DNA of 64,000 nucleotides from Sedimentitalea sp039941015 (GCF_039941015.1 NZ_JBDVFI010000074.1); one strand, 5' to 3'. Counted from the stretch's first letter, positions 8,809 through 17,911 are shown. Made by a program: numbers and translations. The notes: generated by a model not told the origin, from the sequence alone.

Positions 8809-9326
8809 TCGGTGCGCTCAAGGGCTATGTTCGCGTCGTTGATGCGATTAACTACCGGCTCGGCCGGATCGTGATGTACGGCATCTTTGTGATGGTGGCG
8901 ATCCTGCTCTGGTCCTCGATCTCCAAGACATTCAGCGTCCCGTCGCTCTGGACGCTGGAAATGGCACAGTTCGCGATGGTCGCCTATTACATCCTCGGCG
9001 GGCCCTATTCGCTTCAGCTTGGCTCAAACGTGCGCATGGATTTGCTCTATGGAGAATGGAGCGACCGGCGCAAGGCGGGGACCGATGCGATCACCGTTCT
9101 ATTCCTGATCTTTTATCTGGCCATCCTGCTGTGGGGTGGCATCGACAGCACGATCTATTCATTCAAATACGGTGGCGAACGCAGCCCGACGGCCTGGCGG
9201 CCGTATCTGTGGCCGATCAAGGTGATCATGATCACAGGTATTGCGCTGATGCTGCTTCAGGCAATCAGCGAATTGTTCAAGGACATCCTGCGGCTCTCGG
9301 GGCAGGACATGGGAGAAAAGACCTGA
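8805..9326 (+). CDS. TRAP transporter small membrane subunit, DctQ-like
   Basis: This 173-residue inner-membrane protein has four predicted membrane helices, the size and topology of DctQ subunits of tripartite ATP-independent transporters. It bridges the binding protein and the large DctM channel. ATG overlaps the amidohydrolase stop (ATGA) and the stop overlaps the dctM start (TGATG), so the three genes are translationally coupled. Confidence 0.88.
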   Translation: MIGALKGYVRVVDAINYRLGRIVMYGIFVMVAILLWSSISKTFSVPSLWTLEMAQFAMVAYYILGGPYSLQLGSNVRMDLLYGEWSDRRKAGTDAITVLFLIFYLAILLWGGIDSTIYSFKYGGERSPTAWRPYLWPIKVIMITGIALMLLQAISELFKDILRLSGQDMGEKT

Positions 9327-10651
9327 TGTCCTATGAATTGATCGCCGCGCTGATGTTTTCGACGATGATGTTGATGCTGTTGACCGGGCAGCGGGTGTTC
9401 GGTGCCATCGGGTTTGTTGCTGTGGTGGCGGCCCTGCTGCTCTGGGGCGACCGGGGTGGTTATGATCTCGGGTTTTCGGCGGCCATGAAACTGATGAAAT
9501 GGTATCCGTTGCTGACGTTGCCGATGTTCATCTTCATGGGCTACGTCCTCAGTGAATCGCGCATCGCCGACGATCTTTACAAGATGTTTCATGTGTGGAT
9601 GGGTGGCTTGTCGGGCGGGCTGGCTGTTGGCACCATCGGTTTGATGGTTCTGATCTCGGCGATGAACGGGCTGTCGGTTGCCGGTATGGCGATCGGCGCG
9701 ACCATCGCGCTGCCGGAACTATTGCGGCGCAACTATGACAAGCGCATGGTTACAGGGGTTATTCAGGCCGGATCGTCTCTGGGTATCCTCGTCCCTCCAT
9801 CGGTTGTGCTGGTTCTCTATGCGATGATCGCGCGCCAGCCGGTGGGCCAGCTTTGGCTCGCTGGCGTGGTGCCGGGTTTGATGATGGCGGCGATGTTCAT
9901 TCTGTACATCGTGATCCGATGCAAGATCACGCCATCACTCGGTCCGGCCCTGCCGCCGGAAGAGCGCGATATGCCGATGCGCGAAAAACTGCGCCTGTTG
10001 CAGGCCGGCCTGCTGCCGTTTGGCATCTTTTTCGCGATGATGATCCCATTCGTGAACGGCTGGACCAGCTTGGTCGAAAGCTCGGCCATTGGCGCGATGA
10101 CGGCCTTTGGCGCGGCTGTTCTCAAAGGTCGCATGACATGCGGAGTCTTTGAGAACTCAGTCCGCAACACGCTCGGCATATCCTGTATGTTCATGTGGAT
10201 CATTCTCGCCGCCCTCGCCTTTGGCGCGGTGTTTGACGGGCTGGGCGCGGTCAAGGCGATAGAAAGCCTGTTCACTGAAAAACTGGGCCTTAATCCCTGG
10301 GTCATCCTCATCCTGATGCAGCTCAGCTTTATCCTGATGGGCACGTTTCTGGATGACACCGCGATGCTGGTAATCGTTGCGCCGCTTTACGTGCCGCTGG
10401 TCGGGGCGCTTGGCTTTGATCTGATCTGGTACGGCGTGCTTTACACAATCACCACACAGATTGCCTATATGACACCGCCCTTTGGCTATAACCTGTTCCT
10501 GATGCGCGCGATGGCACCACCCGAGATCACGTTGCGGGATATATATGGATCGATCCTGCCATTTGTGCTGGTGATGATCGCCGCCCTGACGCTGATTATA
10601 TGCTTCCCGCAGATTGCCCTGTGGTTGCCGAACTGGATTTACGGAAGTTAA
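9326..10651 (+). CDS. TRAP transporter large membrane subunit, DctM-like
   Basis: This 441-residue polytopic protein has about 12 hydrophobic segments and DctM-type features (GSSLGILVPPSVVLVLYAMI; FLDDTAMLVIVAPLYVPL). It forms the sodium-driven channel of the TRAP system. I set the start at the ATG overlapping the dctQ stop (MSYELIAAL). The frame stays open further upstream, but that part is dctQ read in another frame. The inverted repeat CCCTC/GAGGG just after the stop is small and not a clear terminator. Confidence 0.9.
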   Translation: MSYELIAALMFSTMMLMLLTGQRVFGAIGFVAVVAALLLWGDRGGYDLGFSAAMKLMKWYPLLTLPMFIFMGYVLSESRIADDLYKMFHVWMGGLSGGLAVGTIGLMVLISAMNGLSVAGMAIGATIALPELLRRNYDKRMVTGVIQAGSSLGILVPPSVVLVLYAMIARQPVGQLWLAGVVPGLMMAAMFILYIVIRCKITPSLGPALPPEERDMPMREKLRLLQAGLLPFGIFFAMMIPFVNGWTSLVESSAIGAMTAFGAAVLKGRMTCGVFENSVRNTLGISCMFMWIILAALAFGAVFDGLGAVKAIESLFTEKLGLNPWVILILMQLSFILMGTFLDDTAMLVIVAPLYVPLVGALGFDLIWYGVLYTITTQIAYMTPPFGYNLFLMRAMAPPEITLRDIYGSILPFVLVMIAALTLIICFPQIALWLPNWIYGS

Positions 10652-10705
10652 CCCTCCGGCCAAGAGAGGGACGACAATAACAACACCCAACAAGGAGAGA
10701 GACCA

Positions 10706-11740
10706 ATGACCACCAGACGCAAGTTCCTGAAAGCCACAGCGCTTGGCGCGGCCGCCGCACCACTGGCAACGCCGGCGTTGGCGCAGTCCACCATCACCTG
10801 GCGATTGCAGACCTATGCCGGCACGCCCCTGTCTGACCATGTTGTCAAACCGGCGGTGGACATGTTCAACAAGATCGCCGGTGACCGGATGCAGATCGAA
10901 CTTTACCTGGCGGACCAGCTGGTGCCGACAGGTGAGTTGTTTCAGGCATTGCAGCGTGGCACCATCGACGCGGTCCAATCCGATGACGACTCGATGGCGT
11001 CACCCACCGAAGTGACTGTCTTTGGGGGCTATTTCCCATTTGGCTCGCGCTACTCTTTGGATGTGCCGGTGCTGTTCAACCAATACGGCCTCAAGGAAAT
11101 CTGGGACGAGGAATATTCCAAGGTCGGCGTCAAGCATATCAGCGCGGGATCATGGGATCCGTGCCATTTCGCCACTAAGGACCCGATCCGCAGCCTTGAG
11201 GATTTGAAGGGCAAACGCGTCTTTACCTTCCCAACAGCAGGCCGGTTCCTGGCGCAGTTTGGTGTCGTGCCGGTGACCCTGCCGTGGGAGGATATCGAAG
11301 TCGCGATGCAGACCGGCGAACTGGACGGGGTTGCATGGTCCGGTATCACCGAGGATTATACGGTCGGCTGGTCAAAAGTGACCAACTACTTCCTCACAAA
11401 CAACATTTCCGGCGCATGGATCGGGCATTTCTTTGCCAATATGGAACGCTGGAACGAGTTGCCCGAAGATCTGCAAACCCTGTTCCAAGTCTGCTGCGAT
11501 CAATCGCATTACTATCGTCAGTGGTGGTACTGGGGAGGCGAGGCTGACCTGCGTGTGAATGGTACGGAAATGGAACTGACGTCGATTCCGGATGAGGAAT
11601 GGGCCACGGTCGAAGCTGCGGCGCTGACCTTCTGGGATGAAATCGCAGCCGAATCCGAAACCAAGGCCAAGGTTGTCGAGATCTTCAAACGGTATAACGC
11701 CGACATGCAAAAGGCCGGGCGCCCCTATCGCTACGGCTAG
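10706..11740 (+). CDS. TRAP transporter substrate-binding protein, DctP-like (Tat signal)
   Basis: This 344-residue periplasmic receptor begins with a twin-arginine signal (TTRRKFLKA, then alanine-rich to ALAQ near residue 26), so it is probably exported folded. The DctP fold is visible, with LEDLKGKRVFTFP where the ligand-binding arginine strand usually lies. Most DctP proteins read KxR[VT] there to hold a carboxylate. This altered segment may point to a different ligand, though that needs a structural check. An AAGGAGAG ribosome site precedes the ATG. The gene sits last in the transport set, and a 13-bp stem-loop separates it from the ligase gene. Confidence 0.87.
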   Translation: MTTRRKFLKATALGAAAAPLATPALAQSTITWRLQTYAGTPLSDHVVKPAVDMFNKIAGDRMQIELYLADQLVPTGELFQALQRGTIDAVQSDDDSMASPTEVTVFGGYFPFGSRYSLDVPVLFNQYGLKEIWDEEYSKVGVKHISAGSWDPCHFATKDPIRSLEDLKGKRVFTFPTAGRFLAQFGVVPVTLPWEDIEVAMQTGELDGVAWSGITEDYTVGWSKVTNYFLTNNISGAWIGHFFANMERWNELPEDLQTLFQVCCDQSHYYRQWWYWGGEADLRVNGTEMELTSIPDEEWATVEAAALTFWDEIAAESETKAKVVEIFKRYNADMQKAGRPYRYG

Positions 11741-11761
11741 GGTCCGCGGCCATCATGAACG

Positions 11762-11794
11762 GCGACTGCCCCGGTCCAAGTCCGGGGCAGTCGC
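11762..11794 (+). other. Strong intra-operon stem-loop after dctP
   Basis: A perfect 13-bp inverted repeat (GCGACTGCCCCGG / CCGGGGCAGTCGC) with a 7-base loop lies 22 bases after the dctP stop and 34 bases before the ligase gene. No T-tract follows. It probably protects the upstream message or attenuates read-through rather than fully terminating. Confidence 0.7.
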
Positions 11795-11827
11795 GCCAAG
11801 ACCACCAATAAAAACAAGGGGCAGATC

Positions 11828-13192
11828 ATGCCGGGACTGATGAAATTCGATGCGCTGAAGGCGGCAGTGGAAGACGGTACGATCGATACCGTACTGGCCT
11901 GCATCGTCGACATGCAGGGTCGCCTGATGGGCAAACGCTTTCACGCGCAACATTTCGTCAGCAGTGCCTGGGAAGAAACCCATTGCTGCAACTACCTTCT
12001 GGCCACCGATCTGGAAATGGCAACACCCGATGGCTATGCCAGCACAAGCTGGCAATCTGGCTATGGCGACTATGTCATGAAGCCGGATCTGACCACCATC
12101 CGCCCGATGCCGTGGCTCGACGGCACCGTCATGGTGCTCTGCGATGTGTTGGACCATCACAACCACGAACCGATCAGCCATTCTCCTCGCGCGGTGCTGA
12201 AACGCCAGATTGCGCGCTGCGAGGCGATGGGGCTGACCCCAGTCATGGCCACCGAGTTGGAGTTCTTTCTATTCGAGCAGTCCTTTGCCGAAATCGCCAA
12301 AGGCGGATACCGCAATCTGACGCCGATCAGCGGCTACAACGAAGACTACAGCATCCTGCAAACCAGCCGCGAAGAACACGTCATGCGCCCTCTGCGCAAT
12401 CACCTCTACGCCGCTGGCATCCCCATCGAGAACTCCAAGGGCGAGGCCGAGGCCGGCCAGGAAGAGCTGAACATCAAATACGGTCCCGCGCTGGACACCG
12501 CAGATTTCCACACGATCGCCAAACACGCGACCAAAGAGATCGCCGACCAGCAGGGCCATGCCGCCAGTTTCCTGCCCAAATGGCATCCGGACCGTGTCGG
12601 CAGTTCTGCACATGTCCATCAGTCGCTCTGGAAAGATGGGAGCAACGCCTTTCATGATCCGGCGGGCGACCACGGGATGTCTGACCTGATGCGGCACTAT
12701 ATGGCGGGTTTGATCAAATACGCGCCCGACATGACCGTGTTCATGGCCCCCTATATCAACAGCTACAAACGCTTTTCCAAAGGCACCTTTGCCCCGACCA
12801 AGACGGTCTGGTCAGTGGATAACCGCACCGCTGGATTCCGCCTGTGTGGTGCTGATACCAAGGGTGTCAGGGTCGAATGCCGGATACCGGGGTCGGACAT
12901 GAACCCCTATCTCGCGCAAGCGGCACAACTGGCCGCCGGGCTGGCCGGGATCGAAGAGAAACTGGACCTGCAACCGCCCACCACCGGCGATGTCTACGAA
13001 GCGCAACGCGTCAGTGAAATCCCCCGCACGCTGCGCGATGCGCTGGCAACGCTGAGCGGTTCTGCGATGTTACGCTCTGCCATGGGCGAAGATGTGATAG
13101 ACCACTACACCCGCGCGGCTGAGTGGGAGACCGAAGAGTTTGACAAGGCGGTAACTGATTACGAAATCGCCCGAGGCTTTGAACGGGCCTGA
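11828..13192 (+). CDS. Glutamine synthetase-family ligase (PuuA / gamma-glutamylamide synthetase-like)
   Basis: This 454-residue protein has the beta-grasp N-domain and catalytic C-domain of glutamine synthetase. Glutamate and metal residues appear in ATELEFF (Glu143, Glu145), GEAEAGQEELN (206-214) and SSAHVHQS (His262, His264). The N-terminal loop that forms the ammonium pocket in true GlnA (the DGSS region) is replaced by a SWQSGYGD-type segment. That fits ligases attaching glutamate to amines, such as PuuA, GlnT or ethanolamine-type enzymes. It is grouped with amidohydrolase, ALDH and Fe-ADH genes and a TRAP importer rather than glnB. The specific amine is unknown. Confidence 0.82.
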   Translation: MPGLMKFDALKAAVEDGTIDTVLACIVDMQGRLMGKRFHAQHFVSSAWEETHCCNYLLATDLEMATPDGYASTSWQSGYGDYVMKPDLTTIRPMPWLDGTVMVLCDVLDHHNHEPISHSPRAVLKRQIARCEAMGLTPVMATELEFFLFEQSFAEIAKGGYRNLTPISGYNEDYSILQTSREEHVMRPLRNHLYAAGIPIENSKGEAEAGQEELNIKYGPALDTADFHTIAKHATKEIADQQGHAASFLPKWHPDRVGSSAHVHQSLWKDGSNAFHDPAGDHGMSDLMRHYMAGLIKYAPDMTVFMAPYINSYKRFSKGTFAPTKTVWSVDNRTAGFRLCGADTKGVRVECRIPGSDMNPYLAQAAQLAAGLAGIEEKLDLQPPTTGDVYEAQRVSEIPRTLRDALATLSGSAMLRSAMGEDVIDHYTRAAEWETEEFDKAVTDYEIARGFERA

Positions 13193-13229
13193 CACCGCCT
13201 GATTCCCTGAATTTTCTGGAGACCCCAAT

Positions 13230-14612
13230 ATGAACGCATCGGTGCAATGCATCTCTCCCATCGACGGCACGGTTTATGCATCTCGTCCCTGTCTGACCGC
13301 GACCGAGGCCACGGCGGCGGTCGCGCGCGCCCGTGCCGCGCAAAACACATGGGCCGCGCGACCCTTGTCCGAACGGATCGATTTGGTCATGAAAGGTGTC
13401 GCAAATATCGGCGCAATGAATGACGAGATTGTGCCCGAACTGGCACATCAAATGGGCCGGCCGATACGCTATGGCGGAGAATTCGGCGGCTTCGAGGAAC
13501 GCGCGACCCATATGGCACGGATCGCCGAAGAGGCGCTGGCGCCAATCGAGATCGAAGACAGCGATGCCTTCAAGCGCTATATCGTACGCGAGGCCCATGG
13601 GGTCGTCTTGGTCATCGCCCCGTGGAACTATCCCTACATGACGGCGATCAACACGGTTGCGCCGGCGTTGATCGCGGGCAACGCCGTGGTTTTGAAACAC
13701 GCCAGTCAGACGCCGCTGGTGGGCGAGCGACTGGCTGCGGCATTCCACGCGGCCGGTATCCCCGAGGACGTGTTTCAGAACGTGTTTCTGGACCACGACA
13801 CAACCTCTGCCCTGATCGCAGATCGCGCCTTTGACTTTGTGAACTTCACCGGCTCTGTCGGCGGCGGTCGCGCCATCGAAATGGCAGCGGCAGGCACCTT
13901 CACCGGGCTGGGTCTGGAACTGGGCGGCAAAGACCCCGGCTATGTCGCCGAAGATGCCGATCTGGACACCGCCGTGGACACGCTAATTGACGGCGCGATG
14001 TTCAATTCCGGCCAATGTTGTTGTGGGATCGAGCGCATTTATGTGCATCAGTCGCTGTTTGACGCGTTTGTGGAAAAGGCCGTCGCGATTGTCAGCGACT
14101 ATCGTCTTGGCAATCCGCTGGAGCCGGAAACCACGCTCGGACCGATGGCACAGGCCCGCTTTGCCGATCTCGTACGCGCCCAGACCCAAGAAGCCGTTGA
14201 TGCCGGGGCAAAGGCGCTGGTCGATCCAGCGTTGTTCCCGGCCGATACCGGTGCCTATTTGATGCCACAGATCCTGATCGACGTGGACCACTCCATGCGC
14301 GTCATGCGCGAAGAGAGCTTTGGCCCCGTAGTCGGGATCATGCCCGTTGCCGACGACGCCGAGGCCATCGCGCTGATGAATGACAGCGATTTTGGGCTGA
14401 CCGCATCGGTCTGGACCGCCGACACAGCTCGCGCCGAGGCTATTGGTGCACAGCTTGAAACTGGCACCGTTTTCATGAACCGCGCTGATTATCTTGATCC
14501 CGCACTCTGCTGGACCGGTTGCAAAGACACCGGACGTGGCGGCGGGCTTTCGGTGATCGGCTATCATAACCTGACACGCCCGAAATCCTATCATCTGAGG
14601 AAACTGCAATGA
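13230..14612 (+). CDS. NAD(P)-dependent aldehyde dehydrogenase
   Basis: This 460-residue ALDH-superfamily enzyme has the nucleotide-binding strand IAPWNYPYMTAINTVAPAL (129-147), general base Glu230 in LELGGKDPG and catalytic cysteine Cys263 in NSGQCCCG. It would oxidise an aldehyde to the acid. The stop overlaps the next start in ATGA, so it is coupled to the alcohol dehydrogenase. The pair suggests an alcohol-aldehyde-acid sequence on the substrate handled by the upstream ligase. A GGAG site precedes the ATG. Confidence 0.9.
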   Translation: MNASVQCISPIDGTVYASRPCLTATEATAAVARARAAQNTWAARPLSERIDLVMKGVANIGAMNDEIVPELAHQMGRPIRYGGEFGGFEERATHMARIAEEALAPIEIEDSDAFKRYIVREAHGVVLVIAPWNYPYMTAINTVAPALIAGNAVVLKHASQTPLVGERLAAAFHAAGIPEDVFQNVFLDHDTTSALIADRAFDFVNFTGSVGGGRAIEMAAAGTFTGLGLELGGKDPGYVAEDADLDTAVDTLIDGAMFNSGQCCCGIERIYVHQSLFDAFVEKAVAIVSDYRLGNPLEPETTLGPMAQARFADLVRAQTQEAVDAGAKALVDPALFPADTGAYLMPQILIDVDHSMRVMREESFGPVVGIMPVADDAEAIALMNDSDFGLTASVWTADTARAEAIGAQLETGTVFMNRADYLDPALCWTGCKDTGRGGGLSVIGYHNLTRPKSYHLRKLQ

Positions 14613-15754
14613 CTGCCAATGTGAACTGGTCATACCCCACCGCGATCCGATTTGGCGCCGGCCGAATTTGTGAGCTGGCAGAGGCCTGCGAGGCAAACGG
14701 GATCAAGCGCCCGCTGCTGGTCACCGACAGAGGGTTGTCGAACCTGCCCATCACCCAGCAGGCGATGGATGTTCTGGACTCAGCGGGGCTGGGTCGGGCG
14801 ATGTTTCACGATGTCGATCCCAACCCGAACGAAATCAACCTAGCTGCGGGTGTCGCCGCCTATCGCGACGGTGGCCATGACGGCGTCGTCGCGTTTGGCG
14901 GTGGCTCGGGTCTTGATCTGGGCAAGTTGGTCGCCTTTATGGCTGGCCAGAACCGTCCTGTGTGGGATTTCGAAGACGTCGGCGACTGGTGGAGCCGTGC
15001 CGACGCAGACGCCATCGCGCCGATCATCGCGGTTCCAACCACAGCAGGCACCGGGTCTGAGGTTGGGCGCGCATCGGTACTGACCAATTCGGTGACGCAC
15101 GAGAAAAAGATCATCTTTCACCCAAAGATCCTGCCTGCGGTGGTGATTGCCGACCCGAAGCTGACCGTCGACATGCCCCGTGCGATCACGGCAGGCACCG
15201 GGATGGACGCCTTTGCCCATTGTCTCGAAGCCTTCTGTTCGCCGCATTACCATCCGATGAGCCAGGGCATCGCCCTGGAAGGGATGCGGCTGGTCAAGGA
15301 AAACCTGCCTGCCGCCTACGCCGATGGTACCGATCTTGAGGCGCGAGCCGAGATGATGAGTGCGGCCATGATGGGTGCAACCGCATTCCAGAAGGGACTT
15401 GGCGCGATCCACGCCCTGTCGCATCCCATCGGCGCCGTGTTCAACACCCACCACGGCACCACCAACGCCGTGGTCATGCAGCCGGTGCTGCGCTTTAATC
15501 GCCCCGCGATCGAGGATCGGTTGGCGATGGCGGCCGCCTATCTGGACATCAAGGGTGGATTTGACGGGTTCTACGACTTTGTCGGGAGCCTGACAGAGCG
15601 TCTGGGCATCCCCGAAACGCTGACCGAACTTGGGGTTAGTGATCCTGACATCGACGCGCTCGTCGCATCGGCGCTTAACGATCCCAGCACGGGAGGCAAT
15701 CCGGTGACGATGACACCCGAGAACACCAAGGCGCTGTTGCTCGACTGTCTGTAA
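14609..15754 (+). CDS. Iron-containing alcohol dehydrogenase
   Basis: This 381-residue group III (Fe-type) alcohol dehydrogenase has the dinucleotide motif GGGSGLD (97-103). Metal ligands fit Asp200 and His204 (GTGMDAFAHCLEA), His268 (AIHALSHPIG) and His282 (NTHHGTT). It would oxidise a primary alcohol, possibly the hydroxyl of a glutamylated amino alcohol. It starts inside the ALDH stop codon and closes the operon; the only hairpin beyond it is oriented as a terminator for the opposite strand. Confidence 0.9.
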   Translation: MTANVNWSYPTAIRFGAGRICELAEACEANGIKRPLLVTDRGLSNLPITQQAMDVLDSAGLGRAMFHDVDPNPNEINLAAGVAAYRDGGHDGVVAFGGGSGLDLGKLVAFMAGQNRPVWDFEDVGDWWSRADADAIAPIIAVPTTAGTGSEVGRASVLTNSVTHEKKIIFHPKILPAVVIADPKLTVDMPRAITAGTGMDAFAHCLEAFCSPHYHPMSQGIALEGMRLVKENLPAAYADGTDLEARAEMMSAAMMGATAFQKGLGAIHALSHPIGAVFNTHHGTTNAVVMQPVLRFNRPAIEDRLAMAAAYLDIKGGFDGFYDFVGSLTERLGIPETLTELGVSDPDIDALVASALNDPSTGGNPVTMTPENTKALLLDCL

Positions 15755-15755
15755 A

Positions 15756-15788
15756 AAAGTGCACCCACCGCGATGCCGCGGTGGGTGC
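15756..15788 (-). terminator. Rho-independent terminator for the 15823 minus-strand gene
   Basis: A perfect 11-bp stem (GCACCCACCGC at 15761-15771 with GCGGTGGGTGC at 15778-15788) has a 6-base loop. Read on the minus strand it is followed by ACTTTTTT, a good U-tract. On the plus strand no T-run follows, so it probably acts mainly on the secreted-protein gene. Confidence 0.8.
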
Positions 15789-15822
15789 TGTTCAATCCGA
15801 CAAACGGTTTGGCGGGCCTAGA

Positions 15823-16353
15823 TCAGGCGCCGACTTCTTCGTTGCACTTGCGGCTTTCCTCGATGGCTTTGAGCGTCCCTTCAAGGCTGATCACAAAGGC
15901 GCCCTCATGCTCTGGCATCACCACCATCTCGTACTTCTTCATCACGTCGGTGATAAAGTCGGGGTCGTTTGATACGACATAACCGCCAGTATAGCCATCA
16001 GCGAGGTGCTTGCTCTTTTGCTGGGCTTCACCTTCATACAGGTCGCCATCAATCGCAATCAGCAGCTTTTCCTTGCCGCCGGACAGCCCGATATCGGCCT
16101 GCGTAAACACACCGATATAGCCAAGCGCGTGGTCGGCGGTCAGCCCCATTTGCAAGACGTTGCCGAGATCGTCGACGCGCTCGGCGAGGCAGGATTTACG
16201 TGTCTCATCCTGATAGATTGTCCAGCCTTCGGTCTCGCCCCACTTGGTGAACACGCTGTCGCTCGACGGCAGAACGCCGTCAGACGCCAGTGCGGCACCG
16301 ACCGACAGAGAAAGAGCAGCACATGCTGTCGCAACGTTTCGCGTAATAGTCAT
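15823..16353 (-). CDS. Secreted protein of unknown function
   Basis: The protein has 176 residues if it starts at the second in-frame ATG (16353). The upstream ATG at 16365 is less likely because its own GGAG forms a well-spaced ribosome site for the second one. A signal peptide is clear (TITRNVATACAALSLSVGAALA). The mature part has two cysteines (in RKSCLAE and RKCNEE) that could pair, and mixed alpha/beta character. I do not recognise the family. It stands alone between the TRAP/ligase operon and the taurine operon, with its own terminator. Confidence 0.8.
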   Translation of the reverse strand: MTITRNVATACAALSLSVGAALASDGVLPSSDSVFTKWGETEGWTIYQDETRKSCLAERVDDLGNVLQMGLTADHALGYIGVFTQADIGLSGGKEKLLIAIDGDLYEGEAQQKSKHLADGYTGGYVVSNDPDFITDVMKKYEMVVMPEHEGAFVISLEGTLKAIEESRKCNEEVGA

Positions 16354-16365
16354 TAAAAACTCCAT

Positions 16366-16642
16366 GAGTTTGCGTTTGATTCAAGACGCGCATTCGGCAA
16401 GAGCGGCACCGCCCAGACCCGCCTGAACTCAGCTAAGGCGTGTTAAAAGCGACGCCTACTCGCCGAAAGCGTCATGAAGGCAAAATGCAGTATTTCCCGC
16501 AAATTGGAAGGCCAAAAGCGAAAGAACTTCGGCGCAATATCGGGCGCGTGCAATTATCCGGTCTGGCTTTTGAAATTAGGCCGGTCCCATGCCAGAAACC
16601 CGCCGGCATGGGATCGCTTTCAGAACCGAATGGCGTGGCTGC
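16366..16642. other. Intergenic stretch between the secreted-protein gene and tauC
   Basis: This 277-base gap holds the upstream region of the minus-strand secreted-protein gene and the 3' flank of tauC with a hairpin. A 106-codon plus-strand frame crosses it but has no convincing codon pattern or family resemblance. I see no RNA gene. Confidence 0.6.
16583..16615 (-). terminator. Probable terminator-type hairpin after tauC
   Basis: An inverted repeat (TCCCATGCC 16585-16593 / GGCATGGGA 16605-16613) with an 11-base loop lies 27 bases past the tauC stop on the minus strand. The following tract is only moderately T-rich, so termination may be partial. Confidence 0.5.
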
Positions 16643-17911
16643 TCAGCCTTTGCCTTTCCACGGCACGAGAACCCGTTCGGCCCACCGCATCAGGATGTCG
16701 ATCCCGAATCCGATGATGCCGATCAGGATGATACCCATGATCACTATATCGGTATTCTGAAACTTGGATGCGACCATGATCATCATGCCCGCACCCTTTT
16801 CGGCGGCGACAAGTTCGGCGGCAACCACCGTGCCCCAACACACACCCATCGCGACCCGCGCACCGGTAAAGATTTCTGGCAACGAATTGGGCACGATCAC
16901 ATAGCGCATGATCTGGCTCTTGCTGGCGCCGAGAGAATACGCCGCGTGGACCTTGGAGATGTTGACGCCAGACACGCCCGAACGCGCCGCGATCGCCATG
17001 ATCCAGAGCGCTGCAAGAAACAAGAGGATGATCTTTCCTGTTTCCCCGATTCCGGCCCAGATGATGACCAACGGGATCAACGCAAGAGGTGGAACAGGTC
17101 GCATGAATTCGACAATTGGATCGAACCAGCCCCGGAACCAGTCCGAAAGCCCCATCGCATAGCCAAGCGGAATACCGATCAGCGCCCCAAAGAAGAAACC
17201 AAGCACGACACGGAACAGAGAATACCCAAGATGCTCCCAAAGGGTTGATCCGCGAAAGCCTTCCCTGGCGATTTCGGCGACCCGCTTGACCACGTCCTCG
17301 GGTGCGGGCAGCCAGATCGGCTCCATCTGCCAACCCTTGGCCGGTTCAAAGTTCAACGTGCCCTTGGGGCTCATGCCGACGCGTCCAAATTCGGTGTCGA
17401 CCTCACCACCCGGAGCGATCGGTGTGCCGTTGACCGCAACAACCTCTGCGCCCTCATCGCGGCCCATTTCGTCATTCCTGTCGACCCTGATCAGACCGCT
17501 GCGCCAGACGCCGATGCTGGCGGAATCATTCTTGGCCCAGCCATCCCCTGGGTCCACGTCCGGAGCGGTCACCTCCTGATCCACGGGATGTACCAGCACC
17601 GTGACCGTTGCAGTATCACGGGTCCCGTCCGGCAATTGTGCGGTATACTCAAAGCTGGCCGTGCCTTCGAACGGTCCCGGCATATGCAGGAACTTGGGCA
17701 ACAGAACCGATCCGGTGAACATGCCCCACAGCAAAAACAAAGACAGGATAGAGATGACCGAAGCCGCCCGATTCGGCGTGACCGCACTCTCGTCTCCGAA
17801 CGTCACTGTCTTGAGCGATGTGTAGTCATTGCGGGCCGCATGGTGGATCAGCTTGGTGACCACAAAATAAGAGACCACAAAGATAGCAACATAAATCAGC
17901 AGAGGTATCAT
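16643..17911 (-). CDS. tauC: Taurine ABC transporter permease TauC, with extra N-terminal domain
   Basis: The last 220 residues are a normal NitT/TauT-type permease: it begins LPAPEDVVKRVAEIA (201-215) and has an EAA-type loop VHAAYSLGASKSQIMRYVI. The protein is 422 residues long, well above the usual 250-290. The additional N-terminus has two membrane segments (about 1-22 and 48-73) and a roughly 125-residue polar region (75-200). That region includes a PDZ-like AEVVAVNGTPIAPGGE stretch and probably faces the periplasm. It overlaps tauB by 4 bases. Taurine specificity is inferred from tpa, xsc and tauR nearby. Confidence 0.85.
   Translation of the reverse strand: MIPLLIYVAIFVVSYFVVTKLIHHAARNDYTSLKTVTFGDESAVTPNRAASVISILSLFLLWGMFTGSVLLPKFLHMPGPFEGTASFEYTAQLPDGTRDTATVTVLVHPVDQEVTAPDVDPGDGWAKNDSASIGVWRSGLIRVDRNDEMGRDEGAEVVAVNGTPIAPGGEVDTEFGRVGMSPKGTLNFEPAKGWQMEPIWLPAPEDVVKRVAEIAREGFRGSTLWEHLGYSLFRVVLGFFFGALIGIPLGYAMGLSDWFRGWFDPIVEFMRPVPPLALIPLVIIWAGIGETGKIILLFLAALWIMAIAARSGVSGVNISKVHAAYSLGASKSQIMRYVIVPNSLPEIFTGARVAMGVCWGTVVAAELVAAEKGAGMMIMVASKFQNTDIVIMGIILIGIIGFGIDILMRWAERVLVPWKGKG

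Noticed and set aside
9056..9325. N-terminal extension of the DctM frame
   Set aside because: This part is dctQ read in another frame; the ATG overlapping the dctQ stop gives a normal DctM length.
16440..16760. 106-codon frame in the gap before tauC
   Set aside because: No family resemblance, basic low-complexity composition, and it overlaps the tauC 3' end on the opposite strand.
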